Below are positions 55,797 through 64,000 of a stretch of DNA of 64,000 nt, one piece after another. The notes beneath the pieces were generated by a model. That model was not told where the DNA came from. It did not search any database and worked only from the letters and a program-made list of their open reading frames with translations. Each line of letters opens with the position of its first letter. The stretch's first letter is position 1. The position numbers and the translations under genes are program-made. The DNA comes from Haloimpatiens lingqiaonensis (lineage in GTDB: Bacteria; Bacillota; Clostridia; Clostridiales; Clostridiaceae). The DNA lies in assembly GCF_901447495.1 (NCBI RefSeq), contig NZ_CABDWS010000005.1, positions 1-64,000 on the forward strand, read 5' to 3'.

Positions 55797-56654
55797 TTAC
55801 TCAGAAACTTTTGTACTAACTTTATTTGTGTTTTCTTTTTCTTCTAGAAGAGTTTTTATTTTAGAATTATAAGTGTCTATAATAGAATTAATTTTTGAAT
55901 TATAATCTTTTTCTAATTTTAAAATTTCTTTATCTTTTTCAATACTAAATTTATCTTTTAGGTTTTCTATAGTTTTTTCATTGTCATTTTTAATTAGTTC
56001 TATAGTTTTCTCTAATGAAGATATTTGGTAATCTTTTTTTAACAGTTCTTCTCTATTGTCTGTAGATAGTTTTTCTAAAGAAGACTTTAAGCTTTCATTA
56101 TCTTTTTCTAATTTTTTTATATATTCATTAGCTTTTATATATTCTTCTGAATCCTTCTTAAATTCATTTATCTTTTGAGAAAAATCATATAGCTTTTGGT
56201 TATATTCTTTTATAAGTAGCTTATTACTATTATTCATATCCTCTAGAGATGAATTTTTATCTTCCATTTCTTTCATAGAAGATTTTATAAGTTCCAATTC
56301 CTTAACTAATTTGTTGTTTTTATCTTGAGAACACTTAAGTTCTTCTTTTAAAGAAAAAATTTTTTCCTCTTGAATTTTTAATTGTTCTTCATATAGTTCA
56401 TTATTTGAATTTTTTATATTATCTATTCTATGAGCTAAATTTAGATATATATTGTTTATTCTTGAAGTTAAATATTGTAGTTCTGTTATGTCTTGAGCTA
56501 TTTCTGGTGTGGATTTTTTGGTGGTTTCCAATTCATAAATATTAACCATATTTTGCATAAAATCCTTGCCTTGCATGCCAGAGTCTTTAATTATTTTAGT
56601 TAATTTTTGCTTTAAATCTTCTGTTACTTTTACTCCAAATGTCACATCAGCCAT
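55797..56654 (-). CDS. Coiled-coil protein with RHH-like N-terminus
   Basis: 285 residues. The first 45 (MADVTFGVKVTEDLKQKL, then IIKDSGMQGKDFMQNMV) look like a ribbon-helix-helix or similar DNA-binding head; residues 60-275 are an almost unbroken Lys/Glu/Asn coiled coil. The layout recalls KfrA-like DNA-binding coiled-coil proteins, but no direct match is known to me. Site AAGAGGTGA before ATG. One of only three minus-strand genes in the window. Confidence 0.7.
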   Translation of the reverse strand: MADVTFGVKVTEDLKQKLTKIIKDSGMQGKDFMQNMVNIYELETTKKSTPEIAQDITELQYLTSRINNIYLNLAHRIDNIKNSNNELYEEQLKIQEEKIFSLKEELKCSQDKNNKLVKELELIKSSMKEMEDKNSSLEDMNNSNKLLIKEYNQKLYDFSQKINEFKKDSEEYIKANEYIKKLEKDNESLKSSLEKLSTDNREELLKKDYQISSLEKTIELIKNDNEKTIENLKDKFSIEKDKEILKLEKDYNSKINSIIDTYNSKIKTLLEEKENTNKVSTKVSE

Positions 56655-56786
56655 TATAAATCACCTCTTAAGTTTATTGCTAATTGTATGTATATTTAAT
56701 AATTATAGCATAGTCATTAATGAATAATAACTAAATTATTTCAAATAATAATAATAGATAATAATATAATGTTAGGAGTGATATAT

Positions 56787-56969
56787 ATGGATTTAAGTAC
56801 AAAGGATATATTAAAGAAGAAAATATTAGATGCTCAAGAAAATGTAAGAGATTATCAAATGCATTCTTATGATGTAGATGATAAAGATGTGGCGTGTCTT
56901 TTTAAAGAATTTGCTGAAGAGTCTGCAATGCAGGCAAAAAGAATGCAAGAGGTATTAACTAAATTTTAA
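56787..56969 (+). CDS. Small helical protein, 60 aa
   Basis: Start at ATG 56787, behind TAGGAGTGAT. MDLSTKDILKKKILDAQ and DVDDKDVACLFKEFAEESAMQA form two amphipathic helices, similar in feel to half of a rubrerythrin/ferritin-like bundle. No metal motif is complete. Function unknown; divergent from the coiled-coil gene. Confidence 0.65.
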   Translation: MDLSTKDILKKKILDAQENVRDYQMHSYDVDDKDVACLFKEFAEESAMQAKRMQEVLTKF

Positions 56970-57050
56970 AATTAAAACAATGGATTTTGTAACCATTTTA
57001 TCAAATCTAAAGTAAAATATAGTAAAGGAAAAAATGAAGGAGATGGAAAT

Positions 57051-57287
57051 GTGAATAGATTTAAGAACTATGGATTATGGCTTTCTATCTTTGCCTTTGT
57101 TCCTTTACTTTTAGAAAGTTTTGGGTTAAAGGTGCTTCCTAAAAATTATAGTGAAATAGTAAATTCATTTTTAGGAATATTAGTTATAGCGGGAATATTA
57201 AATAATCCTATCACTCAAAACAAAGGATATCTTGACGATGAGATAGATGATAATGAGGAAAAAAAGGATGACCTAAATAAAGAATAA
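57051..57287 (+). CDS. Holin-like protein (phi-LC3/LL-H type)
   Basis: 78 residues: two membrane segments (about 8-25 and 37-52) with NYGLWLSIFAFVPLLLE and GILVIAGILNNP, then a charged tail DDEIDDNEEKKDD. This is the shape of small phage holins. No endolysin or phage gene is nearby. GTG start behind GAAGGAGATGG. Domesticated holin-like proteins are known in clostridia. Confidence 0.75.
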   Translation: MNRFKNYGLWLSIFAFVPLLLESFGLKVLPKNYSEIVNSFLGILVIAGILNNPITQNKGYLDDEIDDNEEKKDDLNKE

Positions 57288-57298
57288 AATTAATATTT

Positions 57299-57332
57299 AA
57301 GAGCTAAGTTTAATTTAACTTGGCTTTTTTTT
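57299..57332 (+). terminator. Terminator after the holin-like gene
   Basis: GAGCTAAGTT TAATTT AACTTGGCTTTTTTTT: stem with one G-T pair and T-run. Confidence 0.75.
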
Positions 57333-57431
57333 ATTTTATAGTGTATTTATGATAAAAATATTGTAAAATAAATTTGTATAGAAGGAATTCTTTCAGAATT
57401 CAATTTACAATATATTTGGGGGGGAAACATT

Positions 57432-58415
57432 ATGAAAAAGGTAGCAGTAGTATTTAATGGAGGAACTATTTCAATGAAAGTGGATCCTAGAATTCAAGCA
57501 GCAGTTCCAACTTTAAGTGGAGATGAGATTCTTCATATGGTTACAGGTATAGAGGAACATGCTGAAATTGAATCTTCAACTTTTTCAAGCTTACCAGGAC
57601 CACACATGACACCAGAAAAAATGATGGAACTGTCAAAGTATGTAAGAAAACTATTAAAAAGAGAAGAAATATGCGGTGTAGTTGTAACTCATGGTACAGA
57701 TACTTTAGAAGAAACAGCATATTTTTTAGATTTAACTATTAAAAGTGAAAAGCCTGTGGTAGTTACAGGATCTATGAGAAATAGTTCAGAACTTGGATAT
57801 GATGGGCCGGCTAATTTAGCGGCATCTATTTGTACTGTAATAAGTCAAGAAGCTAAAAATAAGGGAGTTATGGTATGTTTAAATGACGAGCTTCATTGTG
57901 CCAGTGAAGTTACCAAATCACATACAATGCATTTAAATACATTTCAAACTCCAGAATTTGGACCAATAGGCATTATAGATAGCAATAGAGCAATATTTTA
58001 TAGAGATGCATTAAAAAAGCAGCATATAAATACAGATGAAATAGAGCCTAATGTAGATTTAATTAAAGCTGTAGCAGGTATGGATGGTAAGCTTATAGAT
58101 TTCTGTGTAGAAAGAGGATGCAAAGGATTAGTAGTGGAAGGTATGGGAAGAGGTAATATTCCACCTAAAATGGCTGAAGCTGTGGAAAGAGCTATTAAAA
58201 AGGGTGTAGCTGTGGTATTAGTTTCTAGATGCTTTAAAGGAAGAGTCATGGATTCTTATGGTTATCCTGGTGGAGGTAAAATGCTTAGAAATATGGGGGT
58301 TATATTTGGAGACGACTTGCCAGGACAAAAGGCTAGAATAAAGTTAATATTAGCTCTAGGAAAAACTAGTAATATAGAAGAAGTTAGAGAATTATTTGAA
58401 AAAGACCTATACTAA
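57432..58415 (+). CDS. ansA: L-asparaginase
   Basis: 327 residues, cytoplasmic type I/II asparaginase fold. First catalytic Thr in FNGGTISMK (Thr12), second in VTHGTDTLEETA (Thr91, Asp92), and VTGSMR. Hydrolyses asparagine to aspartate and ammonia, in line with amino-acid fermentation. GGGGGG before ATG. No signal peptide. Confidence 0.94.
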   Translation: MKKVAVVFNGGTISMKVDPRIQAAVPTLSGDEILHMVTGIEEHAEIESSTFSSLPGPHMTPEKMMELSKYVRKLLKREEICGVVVTHGTDTLEETAYFLDLTIKSEKPVVVTGSMRNSSELGYDGPANLAASICTVISQEAKNKGVMVCLNDELHCASEVTKSHTMHLNTFQTPEFGPIGIIDSNRAIFYRDALKKQHINTDEIEPNVDLIKAVAGMDGKLIDFCVERGCKGLVVEGMGRGNIPPKMAEAVERAIKKGVAVVLVSRCFKGRVMDSYGYPGGGKMLRNMGVIFGDDLPGQKARIKLILALGKTSNIEEVRELFEKDLY

Positions 58416-58459
58416 AACGAATTATTTATTAAAAAAATAAAAAAATATTCGTATTTGTA

Positions 58460-58488
58460 TTGACTTGAAAAATATAAGGTGGTATGAT
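58460..58488 (+). promoter_or_regulatory. Sigma-A promoter upstream of the purine riboswitch
   Basis: TTGACT and TATGAT with a 17-base spacer, 33 bases before the aptamer. Confidence 0.8.
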
Positions 58489-58520
58489 GTTTTTGTAAAG
58501 TTAATGTAAATAAATTAATT

Positions 58521-58668
58521 ATAACTCATATAATTCTGATAATATGGATCAGAAGTTTCTACCAGATGCCGTAAATATCTGACTATGGGACAATCAACTA
58601 AAGTTACTTTATTTTTACATAAAAGTAGCCTCTTAAGGATTGCTCATATCTTTAAGAAGCTACTTTTT
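58521..58668 (+). promoter_or_regulatory. Purine (guanine-type) riboswitch with terminator
   Basis: Aptamer 58521-58590: CTCATATAAT, loop 2 ATAATATGG, GTTTCTACC and GACTATGG are the conserved three-way junction. The C in GACTATG (U in adenine riboswitches) indicates guanine/hypoxanthine. The expression platform ends with a terminator (AAGTAGCCTCTTAAGG / CTTTAAGAAGCTACTT, 58622-58665) plus T-run. Purine binding should switch off the permease. Confidence 0.93.
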
Positions 58669-58710
58669 TATTTTGTATTTATAAATTAAAATTATTTAGG
58701 GGGTACAACA

Positions 58711-60051
58711 ATGGAACAGTTTTTTAAACTAAAAGAAAATGGCACTGACGTAAAAAAAGAAGTCATAGCCGGCATAACTACATTTTTAACTATGGCATAT
58801 ATAATTGCTGTAAATCCAGGGATACTTAGTGCTACAGGTATGCCAATGGGAGCACTTGTAACAGCTACATGTTTATCAGCTGGTGTTACTACTATTTTAA
58901 TGGGTTTATATGCAAACTTACCCTTTGCTTTGGCTTCAGGTATGGGATTAAATGCTTTCTTTGCCTATACAGTATGTGGAATCATGGGTGTTGATTGGAC
59001 TGTAGCTTTAACAGCAGTATTCCTAGAAGGTATTATTTTTATTATCTTATCCTTAACAAAAGTTAGAGAAGCAGTGGTTAATGCTATTCCAAATACTTTG
59101 AAGATTGCGGTTACTGGTGGTATAGGATTATTCATAGCATTTATAGGATTTGTTAATGCTGGAATAGTTATAAAAAATCCTGCTACCTTTGTTTCAATAG
59201 GTAATTTTACAAGCCCTACAGTATTAATAGCTGTAATAGGAATAATAGTAATAGTGGCACTTTCAAGTAAGAATGTTAAAGGGTCCATACTATGGGGCAT
59301 ATTAGTGAGTTCTATTTGTGCATGGATATATGCAGCACTTCAACCCAATGCAGCAGCTTATTATGGAATATCATCTTTCCCAAAGAAAATATTTGCCTTT
59401 GAATCTTTAAGTGGTATAGCATTTAAGCTAGATTTTAATGGTATAAATACTTTATCTTTTGCTACAATAATGTTGACTTTCTTATTTGTTGATTTTTTCG
59501 ATACTGTTGGAACTTTAGTAGGTGTTGCATCAAAAGTTGGTATGGTAGATAAAGAAGGAAAGGTACCAAGAGCAGGAAAAGCTTTATTAGTAGATTCTAT
59601 AGGAACTACTTTTGGTGCTTTATTAGGTACATCTACTGTAACTACTTATGTAGAAAGTTCAGCAGGAGTTGCAGAAGGAGGAAGAACAGGCCTTACTTCT
59701 GTAGTAACAGGAATATTATTTTTACTAGCAATGTTTTTGTCTCCTTTATTCATAGCAATACCAGCTTGTGCTACAGCACCTGCTTTGATAGTAGTAGGAT
59801 TCTTTATGGTGGAAAATATTGTTAAAATAAACTTTTCAGATTTTACAGAAGGAATTCCAGCATTTTTAACTATAGCATTAATGCCATTAACCTATAGCAT
59901 AGGAGATGGATTGACCATTGGAGTGTTAGCTTATGTAATATTAAACATTATAAATAATATATTTAATAAGAAAAATAAGAAAAAAATATCTATTGTTATG
60001 TATATTCTTGCTATACTATTTATAGCTAAATTAATAGCTACTGGAATATAG
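58711..60051 (+). CDS. Purine permease, NCS2/AzgA type (guanine/hypoxanthine)
   Basis: 446 residues with about 12-14 membrane segments. Begins MEQFFKLKENGTDVKKEVIAGITTFLTMAYI, like PbuG/PbuO and AzgA-type proteins. DFFDTVGTLVGV and STVTTYVESSAG are family binding loops. The guanine-type riboswitch supports guanine/hypoxanthine uptake rather than xanthine or adenine. Start behind AGGGGG. Confidence 0.9.
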   Translation: MEQFFKLKENGTDVKKEVIAGITTFLTMAYIIAVNPGILSATGMPMGALVTATCLSAGVTTILMGLYANLPFALASGMGLNAFFAYTVCGIMGVDWTVALTAVFLEGIIFIILSLTKVREAVVNAIPNTLKIAVTGGIGLFIAFIGFVNAGIVIKNPATFVSIGNFTSPTVLIAVIGIIVIVALSSKNVKGSILWGILVSSICAWIYAALQPNAAAYYGISSFPKKIFAFESLSGIAFKLDFNGINTLSFATIMLTFLFVDFFDTVGTLVGVASKVGMVDKEGKVPRAGKALLVDSIGTTFGALLGTSTVTTYVESSAGVAEGGRTGLTSVVTGILFLLAMFLSPLFIAIPACATAPALIVVGFFMVENIVKINFSDFTEGIPAFLTIALMPLTYSIGDGLTIGVLAYVILNIINNIFNKKNKKKISIVMYILAILFIAKLIATGI

Positions 60052-60097
60052 AAATATAATAATGAATTGAATTATGTTTAGTTGATAAAAATTATAG

Positions 60098-60135
60098 TCA
60101 CTACTAAAATTTATTTTTGGTAGTGGCTTATTTAT
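60098..60135 (+). terminator. Terminator after the purine permease
   Basis: GTCACTACTAAAA and TTTTTGGTAGTGGC arms, followed by TTATTTATTT. Fair. Confidence 0.55.
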
Positions 60136-60222
60136 TTATAAATATATAGATTCCATAGTATGTAACAGTTATTTGTGTATATGAATAAAATAATAAAAAG
60201 TTATATATATGGAGGATTAAAA

Positions 60223-61374
60223 ATGAAAATAAATAATAGATTGTATAGGATAGGAAACTATGAATTTAAAGCCATAGGTGATTTGAAAAGGGAACTTATT
60301 GAAAGAGGAAAGGAAATAATCGATTTATCTATTGGAGATCCTAATTTACCTCTGCATGAAAATATAGTCAATTCCTTAATGAAAAATATTAAAAAGGAAG
60401 GATGTAATAAATATCCTCCTTATGATGGAGAACAGGAACTAAAAAAGGCAGTTATAAAGTATTATAAGGAAGTATATGGCGTTAACTTAAATATGGATGA
60501 AGTGGTTATACTAATTGGGTCAAAAGAAGGCATAAGTAAAATAATTCCTGCAGTTTGTGATACCGGGGATAGCATGATAATAACGGATCCGGCATATCCA
60601 GCATATTTAAATAATGCTCATTTGTGGGGAGTAGTACCGGAGATAGTTCCGCTGAAAAGAGAGTTTGATTATTTACCAGACATAAAGTCCATTCCTAAAA
60701 ATATAATAAGCAAAAGTAAGCTTTTTATGATAAATTATCCTAATAATCCTACAGGAGCATTAGCAAATGAGTTTTTTTATAAGGAATTAGTAAATATATG
60801 TTATAATAATAATATTGTATTGTGTAATGATAATGCATATGGAGAAATAATTAGACTAGGAGAAAAAAATATAAGTTTGTTGCAATTTGATAAAGAAAAG
60901 CAATGCATCGAATTTGGTACTATGTCAAAAACTTATAATATGACAGGATTTAGAATAGCTTATGTGGTTGGGAATTCTAAAGTTTTAAAGGAACTTTTAA
61001 AGGTTAAAGCTATTATGGACTCAGGACAATATATACCAATACAGTTGGCTGCAGTAGAGGCTTTAAAAATAGAAAGAGAATATATATATAGCATGAGAAA
61101 AATTTACGATATAAGAAGGGAAACTGCTAAAAAAATACTTAAATTATACCAAATAGAATATTACGATGGTAATGGTGCTTTTTATATATGGTGCAAAACT
61201 CCTAAAAGCTACTCTACTCATGAATTTTGCAAAGAACTTATGTATAAATGCAATTTAATAGTGACACCAGGTTATGTTTTTGGAAATTTAGGTTATGATT
61301 ATTTTAGAATAGCACTAACTGAAGAAAAAGAAATTATAGAAAAAGGGTTAAAAAACCTAAAAAAAATGAAATAA
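60223..61374 (+). CDS. Class I/II aminotransferase (DapL-like)
   Basis: 383-residue PLP aminotransferase. SIGDPNLPLHENIV, INYPNNPTGALA, DNAYGEI, and PLP lysine in TMSKTYNMTGFRIAY (about residue 231). Sequence style is near LL-diaminopimelate and alanine/aspartate aminotransferases of group DapL, but substrate cannot be fixed here. Start at ATG 60223, after TGGAGGA; the longer frame adds 16 unlikely residues. Monocistronic. Confidence 0.85.
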   Translation: MKINNRLYRIGNYEFKAIGDLKRELIERGKEIIDLSIGDPNLPLHENIVNSLMKNIKKEGCNKYPPYDGEQELKKAVIKYYKEVYGVNLNMDEVVILIGSKEGISKIIPAVCDTGDSMIITDPAYPAYLNNAHLWGVVPEIVPLKREFDYLPDIKSIPKNIISKSKLFMINYPNNPTGALANEFFYKELVNICYNNNIVLCNDNAYGEIIRLGEKNISLLQFDKEKQCIEFGTMSKTYNMTGFRIAYVVGNSKVLKELLKVKAIMDSGQYIPIQLAAVEALKIEREYIYSMRKIYDIRRETAKKILKLYQIEYYDGNGAFYIWCKTPKSYSTHEFCKELMYKCNLIVTPGYVFGNLGYDYFRIALTEEKEIIEKGLKNLKKMK

Positions 61375-61396
61375 ATGTACGTATTTAATTTTTTAC

Positions 61397-61426
61397 TTGA
61401 AATTCAAGGTTATATTTATGTATAAT
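61397..61426 (+). promoter_or_regulatory. Sigma-A promoter of the yicC-remA-gmk-rpoZ-coaBC operon
   Basis: TTGAAA and TATAAT with an 18-base spacer, 40 bases before the yicC start. Confidence 0.6.
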
Positions 61427-61465
61427 AATTAGTATGAATTGATTAAGACCGGAAGGATGAATAAT

Positions 61466-62344
61466 ATGATAAAGAGTATGACTGGTTTTGGGAGGGCTAC
61501 TTCTCAAGGAGAAAAAAGAAGTTTTGATGTGGAAATAAAAACAGTTAATCACAGGTATCTAGATATAAATATTAGACTTCCTAAAAGCTTACTTTCACTA
61601 GAAGAGAACATAAGAAAGCTTATAAGTGAAAAATTAAAAAGAGGTAAGGTTGATTTATTTATAACTCAAAATATACTACAAAAGGAAGATTTGGAAGCTA
61701 AGTTTAATAAAAAATTAGCCGATAGTTATGTAAGATGTTTAGAAGAGATAAGAGGAACATACAGTGTTAGAGATGATATATCTGTATCTTTAATTGCTAA
61801 ATTTCCGGATGTTATATCTCTAGAGTATAAAGAAGAAGATTTAGAAGAAATATGGAACTGTTTAAAAAAACCATTAGAAAAAGCATTAGAACTTCTTGTG
61901 GAAATGAGAAAGAGGGAAGGAAATAAATTAAAGGAAGATATAATTTCTAGATGCCAAAATATAAAGGATATGGTTGATGCTGTGGCACAGAGGGCTCCAC
62001 AAATACCTATAGAGTATAAAGAAAAACTTCAAAATAGATTAAAAGATTTAATGGATGAGCATTCTATAGATGAAGGAAGATTGGCTATGGAAGTGGCTAT
62101 TTTTGCTGACAAAGCATGTATAGATGAAGAAATAGTTAGATTAAATAGTCACATAGAACAGCTAAAAGTTACTTTAGATTTAGAAGAGTCTGTGGGAAGA
62201 AAATTAGATTTTATTGTGCAAGAAATGAACAGAGAAGCAAATACAATAGGTTCTAAAGCTAATGACCTGGAAATATGCAATTTTGTATTAAATATGAAAA
62301 GTGAAATAGAAAAAATAAGAGAACAAATTCAAAATGTAGAATAA
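61466..62344 (+). CDS. YicC/YloC-family endoribonuclease
   Basis: 292 residues. Begins [13 protein letters not shown] and ends with the GSKANDLEI...[16 protein letters not shown] tail of the YicC family (YicC_N and DUF1732), recently shown to act as an RNA-cutting enzyme that promotes sRNA decay. Start at the second ATG (61466), as GGAAGG abuts the first. First in the conserved yicC-remA-gmk-rpoZ-coaBC order. Confidence 0.92.
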   Translation: MIKSMTGFGRATSQGEKRSFDVEIKTVNHRYLDINIRLPKSLLSLEENIRKLISEKLKRGKVDLFITQNILQKEDLEAKFNKKLADSYVRCLEEIRGTYSVRDDISVSLIAKFPDVISLEYKEEDLEEIWNCLKKPLEKALELLVEMRKREGNKLKEDIISRCQNIKDMVDAVAQRAPQIPIEYKEKLQNRLKDLMDEHSIDEGRLAMEVAIFADKACIDEEIVRLNSHIEQLKVTLDLEESVGRKLDFIVQEMNREANTIGSKANDLEICNFVLNMKSEIEKIREQIQNVE

Positions 62345-62361
62345 ATTTGAGGAGGATTCAA

Positions 62362-62634
62362 ATGAATATAAAACTAATAAACATAGGATTTGGAAATATA
62401 GTTTCAGCAAATAGATTGGTGGCTATCGTAAGCCCAGAATCAGCTCCAATCAAAAGAATAATACAAGAAGCTAGAGACAGAGGGATGCTTATAGACGCCA
62501 CATACGGAAGAAGAACAAGAGCTGTAATAATAACAGACAGCGATCATGTAATATTATCAGCAGTTCAACCAGAAACCGTTGCACATAGATTGTCATCTAA
62601 AGAAGATGAAAATATAGAAGAGGTTGAGGAATAA
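62362..62634 (+). CDS. remA: RemA-family regulator (DUF370)
   Basis: 90 residues, [20 protein letters not shown] through [13 protein letters not shown] and [18 protein letters not shown], the hallmark of RemA, a ring-shaped DNA-binding activator of matrix genes in Bacillus. ATG 62362 behind GAGGAGG. Shares one base with gmk. Confidence 0.93.
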   Translation: MNIKLINIGFGNIVSANRLVAIVSPESAPIKRIIQEARDRGMLIDATYGRRTRAVIITDSDHVILSAVQPETVAHRLSSKEDENIEEVEE

Positions 62635-63248
62635 TGGATTCAAAAGGTCTTTTAATAGTTATTTCCGGGCCTTCTGGTACTGGAAAGGGTACTATTTGCA
62701 AGGAAGTTTTGAAGAGAAATGATTTTTGGTTATCAGTTTCTGCCACTACAAGATCTCCAAGAAAAGGAGAACAACACGGAAAAGAATATTACTTTTTAAC
62801 TAAGGAAGAGTTTGAAGCTAAAATTGAGGAAAGAGATTTCTTAGAATATGCTCATGTATATAATAATTATTATGGAACACCTAAATCTAATGTTATAGAA
62901 AAACTAGAAAAGGGGAAAGATGTAATATTAGAGATAGATATACAAGGTGCTATAAATGTAAAGAAAGCCTATAGTGAAGCAATACTTATATTCATATTAC
63001 CACCATCTTATGAAGAACTTAAAAACAGGATAGTTAACAGAGGTACAGAAACTGAAGAATCGCTAAAAACTAGATTAGAATCAGCAAATAGGGAGATAGA
63101 GTGTTCAAAGGAATACGATTATGTAGTGGTGAACGATACTGTTGATGCAGCTGTAAGAAGAGTGGAAAGCATAATATTAGCTGAAAAATGCAAATTGAAA
63201 AAAATGCAATCATTAATTTATGATAAATTTTTAATTAAAAACCAATAA
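62634..63248 (+). CDS. gmk: Guanylate kinase
   Basis: 204 residues. P-loop ISGPSGTGKGTICKEV, GMP-binding TTRSPRKGEQHGKEYYFL, lid NRGTETEESLKTRL. Converts GMP to GDP. Overlaps remA, followed by rpoZ after 12 bases. Confidence 0.97.
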   Translation: MDSKGLLIVISGPSGTGKGTICKEVLKRNDFWLSVSATTRSPRKGEQHGKEYYFLTKEEFEAKIEERDFLEYAHVYNNYYGTPKSNVIEKLEKGKDVILEIDIQGAINVKKAYSEAILIFILPPSYEELKNRIVNRGTETEESLKTRLESANREIECSKEYDYVVVNDTVDAAVRRVESIILAEKCKLKKMQSLIYDKFLIKNQ

Positions 63249-63260
63249 GGAGTGATTCGA

Positions 63261-63488
63261 ATGAGTAAAAAAGGGATATCAATGATAAATCCACCTTTAA
63301 TAGATTTATTACAAAAGGTTGATAATAGATATTCATTAATCATAGTGGCAGCTAGAAGAGCAAGACAAATAATAGATGGAGATAAACCTTTATTAGATAC
63401 AGATTCTAATAAGCCTGTAACTATTGCTATCAATGAAATAAATAATGATATGATAACAGTAGAAGAAGGGAAAGAAGGAATAAAGTAA
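63261..63488 (+). CDS. rpoZ: RNA polymerase omega subunit
   Basis: 75 residues, PLIDLLQKVDNRYSLIIVAARRARQI, the core omega fold that clamps the beta' C-terminus. Start at ATG 63261 behind AAGGAGTG. Conserved neighbour of gmk and coaBC. Confidence 0.95.
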   Translation: MSKKGISMINPPLIDLLQKVDNRYSLIIVAARRARQIIDGDKPLLDTDSNKPVTIAINEINNDMITVEEGKEGIK

Positions 63489-64000
63489 ATGAGCAGTAAA
63501 AAAACTGTGGTGCTAGGAGTAACAGGAGGAATAGCTGTATATAAAGCGTTAGATGTAGTAAGCAAGCTTAGAAAAAAGGATATTGAAGTACATGTTATAA
63601 TGACTAAATCTGCCTGCGAATTTGTTAATCCCCTAAGTTTTCAAGCTTTAAGTGGAAATATGGTAATAAGTAATATGTTTGAAGAACCTAAGCAGTGGGA
63701 AATACAACATATATCCTTAGCAAAAAAAGCAGATCTAATTGCAATAGTACCGGCTACAGCAAATATTATAGGGAAGGTTGCAAATGGCATAGCAGATGAT
63801 ATGCTATCAACTACTATAATGGCTACACAGGCTCCAGTAGTTTTTGCTTCTGCCATGAATACTAATATGTACAATAATCCAATTGTACAGAATAATATTA
63901 ATAAATTAAAAGAGTTTGGTTATAAATTTATTGAACCACAAAGTGGAAGGCTTGCATGTGGTGATGTAGGAGAAGGAAAATTAGCAGATACAGAATTAAT
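63489..64000 (+). CDS. coaBC: Phosphopantothenoylcysteine decarboxylase/synthetase, 5' part
   Basis: 170 codons visible, cut by the window end. GVTGGIAVYKALDVVSKL flavin-binding start, active-site His in IQHISLAKKAD, SAMNTNMYNNP near 115 (the PxMNxxMW motif, with S-A and Tyr variants), and GRLACGDVGEGKLAD with the decarboxylase Cys. Makes 4'-phosphopantetheine for CoA. Starts directly after the rpoZ stop. Confidence 0.95.
   Translation, partial: MSSKKTVVLGVTGGIAVYKALDVVSKLRKKDIEVHVIMTKSACEFVNPLSFQALSGNMVISNMFEEPKQWEIQHISLAKKADLIAIVPATANIIGKVANGIADDMLSTTIMATQAPVVFASAMNTNMYNNPIVQNNINKLKEFGYKFIEPQSGRLACGDVGEGKLADTEL

Noticed and set aside
57051-57287. Prophage remnant around the holin-like gene
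   Set aside because: No integrase, portal, tail, terminase or lysin frames nearby; neighbours are chromosomal core genes.

Overview
The window is a very AT-rich chromosomal segment from an anaerobic, spore-forming, amino-acid-fermenting member of Clostridium sensu stricto. The evidence is an adenosylcobalamin-dependent ornithine fermentation operon, the sporulation genes sigK, spoIIGA-sigE-sigG and spoIVA, a T-box alaS, and a conserved clostridial housekeeping order. From memory the gene set fits the proteolytic C. botulinum/C. sporogenes group best; the species is inferred, not shown. Nearly all genes are on the + strand, with strong purine-rich ribosome binding sites and frequent GTG and TTG starts. 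I see no rRNA, tRNA, CRISPR array or prophage.

Layout. (1) 1-1.1 kb: the tail of an IS200/IS605-type element (last codons of a TnpB-like protein plus a structured 3' end) abutting a sigma-54 activator gene that has lost its N-terminus and Walker A motif. (2) 1.1-9.4 kb: ord-ortA-ortB-oraS-oraE-mutL-like-orr, the oxidative ornithine pathway, behind a well-formed sigma-54 promoter and a perfect 13-bp inverted repeat that looks like the activator's binding site. (3) 9.4-14.4 kb: an accessory patch with an AEC permease, a flavin reductase-like protein, an unknown protein, a zinc-ribbon miniprotein, an HNH protein and a GDSL esterase. It is interspersed with at least three copies of a small MITE-like repeat. 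(4) 14.5-31.8 kb: rarA, iscR-nifS-iscU-mnmA-iscU2 (Fe-S and tRNA thiolation), T-box-alaS-ireB-yqgF-DUF1292, fur, rnjA-ylbF, typA, mltG, trmR-U32 peptidase-udk. (5) 31.8-42.3 kb: sigK, pilT, a glycosyltransferase, ftsA-ftsZ, spoIIGA-sigE-sigG, ylmC, nrdR, pgeF. (6) 42.3-50.1 kb: a PhoP/PhoR-like pair, a Pho-box promoter, pstSCAB-phoU and a second, degenerate PstS-like lipoprotein. (7) 50.2-55.5 kb: DUF512 radical-SAM-like protein, der, gpsA, spoIVA. (8) 55.5-57.3 kb: a small accessory patch behind spoIVA with a 27-residue Cys-rich membrane peptide, a strongly folded repeat, a coiled-coil protein, a 60-residue helical protein and a holin-like protein. (9) 57.4-64 kb: asparaginase, guanine-riboswitch-controlled purine permease, a class I/II aminotransferase, then yicC-remA-gmk-rpoZ-coaBC, the last cut by the window end.

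How the genes work together. The ornithine operon racemises L-ornithine to D-ornithine (orr), moves the terminal amino group (oraSE, with the MutL-like ATPase as a probable companion), oxidises 2,4-diaminopentanoate (ord) and cleaves the product thiolytically with CoA (ortAB). Its dedicated activator appears broken by the insertion, so control in this strain may be altered. The isc/mnmA group supplies sulfur for Fe-S clusters and tRNA. spoIIGA, sigE, sigG and sigK provide compartment-specific sigma factors, and spoIVA builds the coat basement layer.

The most unusual items are the IS-disrupted activator facing an intact sigma-54 promoter, the MITE-like repeats, the folded repeat and tiny peptide behind spoIVA, and a 47-codon minus-strand gene beside pilT. 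Start codons were set by ribosome-binding-site position. Sequence-similarity statements come from memory, without database searches.
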